A DNA stretch of 48,138 nt from Ferruginibacter sp. (GTDB lineage Bacteria; Bacteroidota; Bacteroidia; Chitinophagales; Chitinophagaceae), in assembly GCA_019638575.1 (NCBI GenBank), contig JAHBTN010000025.1, forward strand, positions 1-48,138, in the 5' to 3' direction. The notes beneath the pieces were generated by a model. It saw only the letters and a program-made list of their open reading frames with translations. It did not search any database and was not told the origin of the DNA. Shown piece after piece: positions 34,925 to 43,499 of this stretch (position 1 is its first letter; each line of letters opens with the position of its first letter). Position numbers and translations under genes: made by a program.

Positions 34925-34967
34925 ATTGTAAAAATTTTATTATTTTATAAAGATGATGATATAGTTA

Positions 34968-36365
34968 TCAGATTTTACCAACCATATTTGCAGGCACCAC
35001 CCATTCATCAAATTCTTTTGCAGTTACATAACCAAGTTTAACCGCCATTTCTTTTAAAGTGGTTCCTTCTTTATGGGCTTTCTGTGCAATTTCGGCGGCT
35101 TTGTAGTACCCAATTTTTGTGTTTAAAGATGTTACCAGCATCAGTGAATTATCAAGGTGTTTTTTAATATTGGCTTTTATAGGTTCTATGCCCACAGCAC
35201 ATTTATCATTGAACGAAACACAGCCATCGCCTATCAGTCTTGCACTGTGCAGGAAATTGTAAATCATCACCGGTTTAAAAACGTTTAATTCAAAATGACC
35301 GGTAGCGCCGCCAATGTTTATGGCAACATCGTTACCCATTACCTGTGCAGCAATCATGGTTAATGCTTCGCATTGTGTTGGATTTACTTTGCCCGGCATA
35401 ATGGAAGAACCCGGTTCGTTATCCGGTATAAATATTTCGCCAATGCCGCTTCTTGGCCCCGATGAAAGCATGCGGATATCATTGGCAATCTTCATTAAAC
35501 TAACGGCAACGGTTTTTAAAGCGCCGTGTGCTTCTACAATTGCATCATGTGCAGCCAACGCTTCAAATTTATTATCGGCGGTTTTAAAAGGCAACTTAGT
35601 TAGTTTAGCAATTTGCTTTGCAACGTTAACTGCATAATTGGGCGGCGTGTTAATGCCCGTGCCTACTGCGGTTCCGCCAAGGGCCAGTTCGCTTAAATGA
35701 GCCAAACTGTTTTTAATGGCTTTCAAGCCATGGTCTAACTGCGATACATAGCCGCTAAATTCCTGGCCTACAGTTAATGGTGTAGCATCCATAAAATGAG
35801 TGCGCCCTATTTTTACCACTTTCATAAAAGCCTTCGACTTTTTATCAAGTGTGTTGCGTAGTTTAGTGATGCCGGGTATAGTTGTTTCCATCAATATCTT
35901 ATATGCGGCAATATGCATGGCCGTAGGAAAAGTATCATTGCTGCTCTGGCTTTTGTTTACATCATCATTGGGGTGCAGGTATTTTTCCTTGTCGGTTAAT
36001 TTACCACCGTTTAAAACATGTGCACGATAAGCAATCACTTCATTCACATTCATGTTGCTTTGGGTGCCACTGCCTGTTTGCCAAACCACCAACGGGAAAT
36101 AAGCATCTAATTTTCCATCATGTATCTCTTTACAAACCCTGCCAATAAGATCGGTTTTCTTTTTATTTAATATAGCAGCTTCATTATTAGTAATGGCAGC
36201 CGCATGTTTTAAATAGGCAAATGCCCTTATAATTTCTTTGGGCATGCGGTTTATATCCTGTGCAATCTTAAAATTATCGATGCTGCGCTGTGTTTGTGCG
36301 CCATAATACGCATCTGCAGGTACTTTCACTTCGCCCATGGTGTCTTTTTCAATCCTGTATTCCAT
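34968..36365 (-). CDS. fumC: Class II fumarate hydratase
   Basis: A 465-residue TCA-cycle enzyme converting fumarate to malate; the family needs no Fe-S cluster. Conserved blocks: the start [44 protein letters not shown] near residue 95, [16 protein letters not shown] near 180, and the fumarase/aspartase signature [16 protein letters not shown] near residue 316. FumC-type length. It is transcribed alone, from a well-matched -7 element (36401-36408) to its own terminator (34902-34924). Confidence 0.95.
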   Translation of the reverse strand: MEYRIEKDTMGEVKVPADAYYGAQTQRSIDNFKIAQDINRMPKEIIRAFAYLKHAAAITNNEAAILNKKKTDLIGRVCKEIHDGKLDAYFPLVVWQTGSGTQSNMNVNEVIAYRAHVLNGGKLTDKEKYLHPNDDVNKSQSSNDTFPTAMHIAAYKILMETTIPGITKLRNTLDKKSKAFMKVVKIGRTHFMDATPLTVGQEFSGYVSQLDHGLKAIKNSLAHLSELALGGTAVGTGINTPPNYAVNVAKQIAKLTKLPFKTADNKFEALAAHDAIVEAHGALKTVAVSLMKIANDIRMLSSGPRSGIGEIFIPDNEPGSSIMPGKVNPTQCEALTMIAAQVMGNDVAINIGGATGHFELNVFKPVMIYNFLHSARLIGDGCVSFNDKCAVGIEPIKANIKKHLDNSLMLVTSLNTKIGYYKAAEIAQKAHKEGTTLKEMAVKLGYVTAKEFDEWVVPANMVGKI

Positions 36366-36400
36366 ATAAAAGTTTTATTTTTTATTAAAAAGTTTTGCTG

Positions 36401-36408
36401 CAAAGGTA
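36401..36408 (-). promoter_or_regulatory. Candidate -7 promoter element for fumC
   Basis: On the minus strand TACCTTTG exactly matches TAnnTTTG, 35 nt upstream of the fumC ATG. The nearest TTG lies further out (about 36434-36436) than the usual spacing. Confidence 0.5.
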
Positions 36409-36604
36409 CGAATGAGGCAGTAAAATAGTAATACAACTCTTTTACTATTACCTTGCAATAACCTGTTGGTAAATGTTTGGGCAGGCACGCAAGTATGCAG
36501 CAGCGCTTAATAATGATGAATGTTTCAACAAGTAGGATGTGGCCAAAATTTTTATTTGCTAATTATTGCACAGACAGCTATTTTTAAACCTAAAACATTG
36601 CAGG

Positions 36605-38734
36605 ATGAATAAATTCTTTGCTTGTATCTTGTTTGTAGCCGCCATACAGTTTTCTTATGCACAAACTTATCAGCCCAACTGGCAAAGCCTTGATAGCAGG
36701 CCGGTGCCGCAATGGTTTAAAGATGCAAAATTCGGCATCTTTATTCATTGGGGTGTTTACTCGGTGCCGGCATGGTGTACTAAAGGCAATTATGCCGAAT
36801 GGTATCAGCAAGGTTTACATACGACTGATACGGCAAGACAAAAATTTCATAAAGAAAATTATGGCAACAGGTCGTATTACGACCTTGCCAATGATTTTAA
36901 AGCCGAATTATTTAACCCGGATGCATGGGCAAAACTGTTTGAAGAATCGGGTGCAAAATATATTGTGCTTACATCCAAACATCATGATGGATTTACCTTA
37001 TGGCCAAGCAAGGAAGCCGACCGTGACTGGGGCTTTAAATGGAATGCCGTAGATGTTGGCCCCAAAAGGGATTTGCTGGGCGACCTTTTTAAGGCAGTGA
37101 GAAAAACTTCGGTGCATGCCGGCATGTATTACTCTTTGTACGAATGGTTTAATCCTCTTTGGTTAAAAGATAAAAACAAATTTGCCACCGAACATACCTG
37201 GCCGCAAATGAAAGACCTTATTAATAATTATAAGCCTGATGTTTTTTGGACAGATGGCGACTGGGATTTGCCGGCAGAAACCTGGAAAAGCCAGGAGTTT
37301 TTAGCATGGCTTTATAATGAAAGCCCGGTTAAAGATAAGATTGTAGTAAACGACCGATGGGGCTCCGGTGTGCGATTTAAGCATGGCGGTATTTATACAC
37401 CCGAGTACCAACCCGATCTTGATTTTGAAGATCATTACTGGGAAGAGAGCAGGGGCATGGGTTACAGCTATGGTTACAATCGTGAAGAAGATGCATGGGA
37501 TTATAATTCTACCCAATCGTTGGTATTGCAGTTAATTGATAAGGTAAGCCGTGGTGGAAATTTTTTACTTGATATTGGCCCCGATGCTCATGGAAAAATT
37601 CCTCCCATCATGCAGGAGCGATTGTTACAGATAGGCGACTGGATGAAGATAAACGGCGAAGCAATTTATAATACAACAAGATGGAAAGAAAGTTCGCAAT
37701 GGAGTGATGGCAACAGGAATTATAAAGACAGGAGCGGCGATATGCTTTTAAAAATCACCATCGATCCTGATCCTGGTTATGCGGTAAAGGAAATCTTTTA
37801 CACATATAATCCTCATACAAATTCTTTGTATGCCATCTTTCCAAAATTTCCTGGTAACAGGCAGCTTACTTTAAAAGATATAAGCTTGCCTGCCGGTACT
37901 GTCATCAGTTTTTTATCTACAAAAGAAAAACTTAATTGGGAATCATCAGGAGGAAATACATTGATACAACTTCCAGAATACAATCCAAATAAAATTAAAG
38001 CGCCTTATGCCTTTGTACTAAAGATTGATAATTATGGAAAATTTTTGGCAAAGCCTGTTATGGATGTTGATTATAAAAAAAGCGCTGCCAGGCCGGTTAT
38101 AAGTTTCCATGTAACACAGCCTGCCACTGTACGGTACACAACAGATGGTAGCGAACCAACACTTGAATCAACATTATATACAAAACCTTTCAGTATTGAT
38201 AAAACAGAAATAATTAAATCAAAATCATTTCAGGATGGAATTTTATCAAGCAATACATCAACACATAAAGTAAAAACTTATGGCTGGAAGAATGGATTAA
38301 AACTAACGGGGTTAAAGCCGGGCATCGGTTATAAATATTATCAGCCCTATAAAGATATCAACTTGGTTTCTTCATTTAAAACTGCTGTTGTAAGTACAGG
38401 TGTGGTTGATAAAATATCGCTGGTAAAAAAACAACGAGCCGAAAAATTTGCTTTTGAATTTACCGGCTATATAAAGATTATAAAAGATGGCATGTTTACA
38501 TTTTATACTCAATCAGACGATGGCAGTAAATTATTTATTGATGATGAAGAAGTGGTAGATAATGATGGCGACCATGGCTCAACAGAAATGAGTGGCAAAG
38601 CTGCATTAAAGAAAGGGTATCATAAAATAAGGGTTATTTATTACGATGGAGGTGGGGGTAACGAGCTAAAAGTATTATTTAATGCCGAGGGAAAAGAAAA
38701 AGCTGAATTACCCGGAAGCATGTTATTTCATTAA
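36605..38734 (+). CDS. GH29 alpha-L-fucosidase with PA14 domain
   Basis: A 709-residue secreted enzyme with a signal peptide at 1-20 (ending FSYAQ). The GH29 catalytic barrel spans about 30-370: KFGIFIHWGVYSVPAW, YIVLTSKHHDGFTLWPS, and the nucleophile Asp217 in VFWTDGDWD. Next is a C-terminal beta domain, then a chitobiase/hexosaminidase-type C-terminal module (VRYTTDGSEPTLESTLY), and a PA14 carbohydrate-binding domain near 605-700 (GMFTFYTQSDDGSKLFIDD). The motif set is GH29-A-like, so a broad pNP-fucoside/alpha-1,2-1,6 range is likely. The ATG at 36605 gives a good signal peptide; an earlier in-frame ATG at 36566 does not. It is the first gene of the fucose operon. Confidence 0.92.
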   Translation: MNKFFACILFVAAIQFSYAQTYQPNWQSLDSRPVPQWFKDAKFGIFIHWGVYSVPAWCTKGNYAEWYQQGLHTTDTARQKFHKENYGNRSYYDLANDFKAELFNPDAWAKLFEESGAKYIVLTSKHHDGFTLWPSKEADRDWGFKWNAVDVGPKRDLLGDLFKAVRKTSVHAGMYYSLYEWFNPLWLKDKNKFATEHTWPQMKDLINNYKPDVFWTDGDWDLPAETWKSQEFLAWLYNESPVKDKIVVNDRWGSGVRFKHGGIYTPEYQPDLDFEDHYWEESRGMGYSYGYNREEDAWDYNSTQSLVLQLIDKVSRGGNFLLDIGPDAHGKIPPIMQERLLQIGDWMKINGEAIYNTTRWKESSQWSDGNRNYKDRSGDMLLKITIDPDPGYAVKEIFYTYNPHTNSLYAIFPKFPGNRQLTLKDISLPAGTVISFLSTKEKLNWESSGGNTLIQLPEYNPNKIKAPYAFVLKIDNYGKFLAKPVMDVDYKKSAARPVISFHVTQPATVRYTTDGSEPTLESTLYTKPFSIDKTEIIKSKSFQDGILSSNTSTHKVKTYGWKNGLKLTGLKPGIGYKYYQPYKDINLVSSFKTAVVSTGVVDKISLVKKQRAEKFAFEFTGYIKIIKDGMFTFYTQSDDGSKLFIDDEEVVDNDGDHGSTEMSGKAALKKGYHKIRVIYYDGGGGNELKVLFNAEGKEKAELPGSMLFH

Positions 38735-38743
38735 ACCAAAACT

Positions 38744-39934
38744 ATGAACCAAACTAAAAATAATTTCCTGCTGCCATTGGTATTGGTAACAATCCTGTTC
38801 TTTATGTGGGGCCTTGCGTATGGTTTGCTTGATGTGTTGAACAAGCATTTCCAGGATTCGCTGAATATTACAAAAACAAGATCTACACTTTTGCAGGCTG
38901 CATATTTTGGCGCATATTTTTTAATTGCATTTCCTGCAGCCATATTCATGAACAGGTACGGTTATAAAAAAGGTATCATTGCCGGGCTTTTATTATATGC
39001 CACCGGTGCATTTCTTTTTTATCCTGCGGCACAGCAATCAAGTTTTAATTTTTTCCTGTTTGCATTGTTCATATTGGCATCGGGCCTTGCTTGCCTCGAA
39101 ACCGCAGCCAATCCTTATGTAACGGTTTTAGGCAAACCGCAAACATCCGAATTCAGGCTTAACCTTTCGCAGTGCTTTAATGGAGTAGGATCATTCATCG
39201 GGCCAATCATTGCTGCTAAACTTTTTTTTGGCGAAAGCAATGTAAACGGAAACCTGGAGTCGGTGCAGTTTGTATATATCATCATCGGCATTGTTGTTTT
39301 GCTGATTGCCGGTTTGTTTGTAAGAACAGTGCTTCCAGAAATAAAAGAGAGTACATTGGTATCGCAGCAAGAGCAGGATACCAAACCATTGTTTAAACAC
39401 AGCCATTTTGTAAATGCAGTTATTGCACAGTTTTTTTATGTAGCTGCACAGGTTGGTGTGGCAGCATTATTTATAAATTATTGCACCGAGGCAGATAATA
39501 AGATAGATGATACAAAAGCCGCTTACCTGCTTTCTGTAAGCATGTTGTTATTTACCGCAGGCCGTTTTGCTGGTACGGCATTGATGCGGAAGATTGCACC
39601 CAATATTTTACTGATGTTGTATTCGCTTATCAATATCTTGTTGTGTGTAGTTGTTATTTTTAAAGATGGCTGGTTTTCTGTTTATGCATTGATGGCTGTT
39701 TTCTTTTTTGAATCCATCATGTTCCCCACCATTTTTGCATTGGGAGTTAAAGACCTGGGGCATCATACAAAAAAAGGCTCTTCATTTATCATCATGGCCA
39801 TTGTTGGTGGTGCATTGGTGCCATATTTCATGGGAATGTTATCCGAAAAAGCAACTGCCAATGCCTATATCATACCTTTATGCTGCTTTGCAGTTGTGGC
39901 CTGGTTTGGCTGGCGGGGATATAAAATAAAATAA
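38744..39934 (+). CDS. fucP: FucP-type L-fucose:H+ symporter
   Basis: A 396-residue MFS transporter with twelve predicted helices. It opens with LVTILFFMWGLAYGLLDVLNKHFQ, placing the acidic residue Asp30 in helix 1, and has LACLETAANPYVTVLG with Glu119 in helix 4; these fit the two protonatable residues known in E. coli FucP (Asp46 and Glu135). It imports free L-fucose with protons. It is 9 nt after the GH29 stop, and the SDR gene follows by 5 nt. Other 6-deoxy sugars or related hexoses are possible substrates, but the operon context favours L-fucose. Confidence 0.93.
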   Translation: MNQTKNNFLLPLVLVTILFFMWGLAYGLLDVLNKHFQDSLNITKTRSTLLQAAYFGAYFLIAFPAAIFMNRYGYKKGIIAGLLLYATGAFLFYPAAQQSSFNFFLFALFILASGLACLETAANPYVTVLGKPQTSEFRLNLSQCFNGVGSFIGPIIAAKLFFGESNVNGNLESVQFVYIIIGIVVLLIAGLFVRTVLPEIKESTLVSQQEQDTKPLFKHSHFVNAVIAQFFYVAAQVGVAALFINYCTEADNKIDDTKAAYLLSVSMLLFTAGRFAGTALMRKIAPNILLMLYSLINILLCVVVIFKDGWFSVYALMAVFFFESIMFPTIFALGVKDLGHHTKKGSSFIIMAIVGGALVPYFMGMLSEKATANAYIIPLCCFAVVAWFGWRGYKIK

Positions 39935-39939
39935 TAAAC

Positions 39940-40704
39940 ATGTTTACACTCGAGAATAAAGTTGCAGTGGTTACCGGTGGCGGAAGCGGCATTGGCAGGG
40001 CAATTGCCACCACATTTGCAAAACAGGGCGCCACGGTGCATATACTGGAAATGGATATGTCTGCCGCTGCCGCTGTTGTACAGGAGATAAGTGTATTTGC
40101 CGGAAAAGCATTTGCACAGCAATGCAATGTATCGAAGCAAAAAGAAGTGCTGGATGTTTTTGAAAACATTGGCGCTATTGATATGCTAATTAATAATGCC
40201 GGCATTGCACATATTGGCAAAGCCGATACAACAACAGAAGAAGATTTTGACAGGCTGATGCAGGTGAATGTTAAAGGTGTTTACAATTGTATTTATGCTG
40301 CTATACCGCAATTAAGAAAATCAAATGGGGGCAGTATCATCAACATGGCTTCAATTGCTGCAAATGTTGGTTTGCCCGATCGTTTTGCCTACAGCACCGC
40401 AAAAGGTGCCGTTATGGCAATGACATTGAGTGTGGCCAAAGATTATATTCATGAAAACATCCGTTGTAATTCTATTTCACCGGCAAGGGTACACACACCT
40501 TTTGTTGACGGGTTTTTAAAAAAATCGTACCCGGGCAGGGAAGCGGAGATGTTTGAAAAACTTTCAAAAACACAACCCATCGGCCGTATGGCCAGCCCCA
40601 ATGAAGTGGCCGCACTGGCGCTGTACTTATGCAGTAGCGAAGCATCATTCATTACTGGTTGCGATTATCCAATCGACGGGGGCTTTATTAAACTTAATAA
40701 TTAA
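39940..40704 (+). CDS. SDR dehydrogenase, probably 2-keto-3-deoxy-L-fuconate dehydrogenase
   Basis: A 254-residue classical short-chain dehydrogenase. The nucleotide motif TGGGSGIG is at 12-19, NNAGIAH near 86, and the full catalytic set is present: Ser in NMASIAANVG, Tyr-x-x-x-Lys in YSTAKGA. The acidic residue in ILEMD after beta-2 favours NAD+. In the operon one SDR should oxidise L-fucose and the other 2-keto-3-deoxy-L-fuconate; this one is next to the FAH-family hydrolase, which uses the 2,4-diketo product, so the second step is more likely. It is 5 nt after fucP and 7 nt before the hydrolase start. Confidence 0.82.
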   Translation: MFTLENKVAVVTGGGSGIGRAIATTFAKQGATVHILEMDMSAAAAVVQEISVFAGKAFAQQCNVSKQKEVLDVFENIGAIDMLINNAGIAHIGKADTTTEEDFDRLMQVNVKGVYNCIYAAIPQLRKSNGGSIINMASIAANVGLPDRFAYSTAKGAVMAMTLSVAKDYIHENIRCNSISPARVHTPFVDGFLKKSYPGREAEMFEKLSKTQPIGRMASPNEVAALALYLCSSEASFITGCDYPIDGGFIKLNN

Positions 40705-40711
40705 GAATGTT

Positions 40712-41563
40712 ATGAAACTGATTCGTATTGGAGAGCCGGGAAAAGAAAAGCCTGCCGTTATTATCAATGATGAATGGCTGGATGCTTCGGCATATATAAA
40801 AGATTATGATGAAGATTTTTTTGCTAATGATGGGCTTTCATCTTTAAAAAAAATCATTGCCGAAAAAAAATTACAGTCTGTTTCTAAAAATACACGATTG
40901 GGTTCCCCGGTTGCAAGGCCGTCAAAAATAATTTGTATCGGTTTAAATTATTCCGATCATGCTGCAGAAAGCAATATGCAATTACCTGCCGAACCTGTCA
41001 TTTTTTTTAAATCAACCACAGCGTTGGTGGGGCCTAATGATGATTTAATTATACCCAAAAACAGCACTAAAACTGATTGGGAAGTAGAACTGGCGATTGT
41101 GATTGGTAAAAAGGCAAGCTATGTAGAAGAAGCAGCAGCGATGGACTATGTGGCAGGGTATGTGTTGCACAATGATTATAGCGAAAGGGCATTTCAACTG
41201 GAACGAAGCGGGCAATGGGTGAAGGGTAAAAGCTGCGATACCTTTGCACCGCTTGGCCCCTGGCTGGCTACAAAAGATGAATTTGCTGATATAAATAACC
41301 TGCGGCTATGGCTAACCGTTAATGGTAAGATGATGCAGGATGGTAATACTAAAAATCTCGTTTTTAAAATTCCTCTGCTTGTAGCCTATGTTAGCCAGTT
41401 TATGACTTTACTGCCCGGCGATATTATTTCAACTGGCACACCGGCTGGAGTTGGATTGGGGCAAAAACCGGGGCCTGTATATATAAAACCCGGCGATGTT
41501 ATTGAACTTGGAATTGATGGATTGGGAAGCAGTAAACAAACAGCAATAGCATTCAAGCAATGA
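40712..41563 (+). CDS. FAH-family hydrolase, probably 2,4-diketo-3-deoxy-L-fuconate hydrolase
   Basis: A 283-residue fumarylacetoacetate-hydrolase-fold protein. Family blocks: IICIGLNYSDHAAESNMQ, PVIFFKSTTALVGPNDDLII, WEVELAIVIGKKA, VLHNDYSERAFQLERSGQW, KSCDTFAPLGPWL, ISTGTPAGVGLG. The metal-site acidic residues (Glu in VELAIV, Asp in HNDYSER) are present. In the non-phosphorylating fucose route this family splits the 2,4-diketo acid to pyruvate and lactate. The ATG at 40712, 7 nt after the SDR stop, is used; upstream in-frame sequence overlaps the SDR. Its TGA overlaps the next ATG (ATGA). Confidence 0.88.
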   Translation: MKLIRIGEPGKEKPAVIINDEWLDASAYIKDYDEDFFANDGLSSLKKIIAEKKLQSVSKNTRLGSPVARPSKIICIGLNYSDHAAESNMQLPAEPVIFFKSTTALVGPNDDLIIPKNSTKTDWEVELAIVIGKKASYVEEAAAMDYVAGYVLHNDYSERAFQLERSGQWVKGKSCDTFAPLGPWLATKDEFADINNLRLWLTVNGKMMQDGNTKNLVFKIPLLVAYVSQFMTLLPGDIISTGTPAGVGLGQKPGPVYIKPGDVIELGIDGLGSSKQTAIAFKQ

Positions 41564-41901
41564 AACATTTAAAAAGATATTGCCTTGCACTCGACCTTAA
41601 GGATGACCCGGCATTGATTGCTGAATATGAAGATTATCATAAGAATGTGTGGCCCGAAATAATTAAAAGCATAAAAGACGCAGGCATTGAAGTGCTGGAT
41701 ATTTACCGTACAGCAAACAGGCTGTTTATGATTATTGAAGCAAATGATGATTTTAGTTTTGAAAAAAAATCGGCTGCCGATGCAGCAAACCCTACAGTGC
41801 AGCAGTGGGAAGAGCTGATGTGGAAATATCAACAATCATTGCCCTGGGCTAAGCCGGGAGAAAAATGGATTTTGATGGATAAAATATTTGAATTGCCATG
41901 A
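41560..41901 (+). CDS. L-rhamnose/L-fucose mutarotase family protein
   Basis: A 113-residue protein of the RhaM (YiiL) mutarotase family: RYCLALDLKDDPALIAEYEDYHKNVWPEI at the start with the conserved His in DYHKNVWPE, then IYRTANRLFMIIEANDDF, and PTVQQWEELMWKYQQSLPWA. It interconverts anomers of 6-deoxy sugars. In this operon L-fucose is the obvious substrate, supplying the beta-anomer to the dehydrogenase. It overlaps the genes on both sides by 4 nt (ATGA twice), strong evidence of translational coupling. Confidence 0.92.
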   Translation: MKHLKRYCLALDLKDDPALIAEYEDYHKNVWPEIIKSIKDAGIEVLDIYRTANRLFMIIEANDDFSFEKKSAADAANPTVQQWEELMWKYQQSLPWAKPGEKWILMDKIFELP

Positions 41902-42722
41902 CCATTGATTCACACGTTCATTTCTGGAACTATGATGCAGTGAGGGATTCGTGGATAACGGATGAAATGAAAATATTAAAGCAAAATTTTTTGCCTGACC
42001 AATTATCGCTTCATTTCAAAGATTATAATGTTGATGGTTGTGTAGCCGTGCAGGCAGATCAGCAAGAAGCGGAAACATTATTTTTATGCCAGCTTTCAAA
42101 AGAACATGATTTTATAAAAGCTGTGGTAGGTTGGATTGATTTACGGCAGGATGATATAGATAAACGTTTGCAATATTTTTCTCAATTCCCCGTAATCAAA
42201 GGTTGGCGGCATATTGTACAGGCAGAGCCGGATGGGTTTTTGCAACAGGAAAAATTTCAACGGGGCATACAGGCATTAAGCAATTACAATTACACCTACG
42301 ACCTTTTGCTTTATCATACACAGTTAAAACAGGCGCTTGAATTTGTACAACGGTTTCCACAACAGAAATTTGTTATTGACCATTGTGCAAAGCCGGGTAT
42401 AAAAAACAAAGAAATTGATGATTGGAAAATGTATATGAAGGAAATGGCTGCTATGCCCAATGTGTATTGCAAATTATCGGGATTAATAACAGAAACAAAC
42501 TGGAACAAATGGGCAGCCACTGATTTTTATCCTTATCTTGATGCTGTATTTGATTTGTTTGGAACCGATCGCTTAATGTTTGGCAGCGATTGGCCCGTGA
42601 TGCTGTTATCGGGTAATTACAGGCAATGGAAAAATCTTGTAGAAAAATATATGCAGGATTTTTCAGCAACTGATAAAGAAAAAATTTTTTCACTAAATGC
42701 AATAAGGTTTTATAATCTTTAA
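41898..42722 (+). CDS. Amidohydrolase-family lactonase, probably L-fuconolactonase
   Basis: A 274-residue amidohydrolase_2 (PF04909-like) enzyme. The HxH metal motif is in TIDSHVHFWN at residues 2-11, KFVIDHCAKP near 155-165 has the next His, and LMFGSDWPVML near 228-238 has the catalytic Asp. Members include L-fuconolactonase and L-rhamnono-lactonase, which hydrolyse the lactone made by the sugar dehydrogenase. Its ATG overlaps the mutarotase TGA by 4 nt, and the SDR starts 2 nt after its stop. Substrate is inferred from context. Confidence 0.88.
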   Translation: MTIDSHVHFWNYDAVRDSWITDEMKILKQNFLPDQLSLHFKDYNVDGCVAVQADQQEAETLFLCQLSKEHDFIKAVVGWIDLRQDDIDKRLQYFSQFPVIKGWRHIVQAEPDGFLQQEKFQRGIQALSNYNYTYDLLLYHTQLKQALEFVQRFPQQKFVIDHCAKPGIKNKEIDDWKMYMKEMAAMPNVYCKLSGLITETNWNKWAATDFYPYLDAVFDLFGTDRLMFGSDWPVMLLSGNYRQWKNLVEKYMQDFSATDKEKIFSLNAIRFYNL

Positions 42723-42724
42723 TT

Positions 42725-43495
42725 ATGGAACTTCAATTAAAAGATAAAGTTATAATTGTTACCGGTGGTGCCAAAGGTATTGGCGCTGGCATTACCAAAG
42801 CGCTTGCAGTGGAAGGAGCTATACCGGTTATCGTTGGCCGAAATGAAACCGATAACAAAGCCATGCTGGATGAAATTGGCGGCAAAGGATTTTATGTAAC
42901 TGCCGAACTTACTAAGCCCGAAGAGTGTAAAAAAGCGGTTGATGAAACGGTAATAAAATTCAACAGGATTGATGGCTTGGTTAATAATGCCGGTGTAAAT
43001 GATGGCGTGGGTTTGGCAAATGGTAATTACGAATCGTTTATGGCATCGCTACATAAAAACCTGGTGCATTACTACCTGCTGGCACATTATGCTTTGCCCC
43101 ATCTTATAAAAACCAAAGGTGCCATTGTAAATATCGGGAGCAAAGTTGCAGAAACAGGGCAGGGCAATACATCTGCGTATGCTGCTTCAAATGGCGGCCG
43201 CAATGCATTAACAAGAGAATGGGCAGTTGAATTACTTTCTTATGGCATAAGAGTTAATGCAGTTATAGTGGCAGAGTCTTACACACCATTGTATGAAAAA
43301 TGGATCAACTCATTACCAAATCCCGATGAAAAATTAAAATCAATCACCGAAAAAATCCCGCTTGGAAAAAGAATGACAACTTCAGAAGAAATTGCCAGCA
43401 TGGTGCTGTTTCTTCTTTCAAAAAAATCGAGCCATACCACAGGGCAGTTAGTGCATGTTGATGGCGGCTATACACATCTTGACCGTTCAATTTAA
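42725..43495 (+). CDS. SDR-family protein, probable L-fucose dehydrogenase with Lys-to-Asn change
   Basis: A 256-residue short-chain dehydrogenase. The cofactor motif TGGAKGIGAG is near residues 13-22, NNAGVNDG near 88, the catalytic Ser is in NIGSKVAET, and Tyr152 is present. However the Tyr-x-x-x-Lys motif reads YAASN: Asn156 (AAT codon) replaces the normally essential Lys. The following GGRNALTREWAVELL and AVIVAESYTPLYEKWI are like fucose-dehydrogenase-type SDRs. It starts 2 nt after the lactonase, as expected for the enzyme making its substrate. Either catalysis is impaired, another residue takes over, or the change is a sequence error. Function is assigned from context. Confidence 0.8.
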   Translation: MELQLKDKVIIVTGGAKGIGAGITKALAVEGAIPVIVGRNETDNKAMLDEIGGKGFYVTAELTKPEECKKAVDETVIKFNRIDGLVNNAGVNDGVGLANGNYESFMASLHKNLVHYYLLAHYALPHLIKTKGAIVNIGSKVAETGQGNTSAYAASNGGRNALTREWAVELLSYGIRVNAVIVAESYTPLYEKWINSLPNPDEKLKSITEKIPLGKRMTTSEEIASMVLFLLSKKSSHTTGQLVHVDGGYTHLDRSI

Positions 43496-43499
43496 TTGG

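Noticed and set aside
40553-40711. N-terminal extension of the FAH-family hydrolase
   Set aside because: The extension is read from another frame of the SDR gene and has no family similarity; the family start is at 40712.
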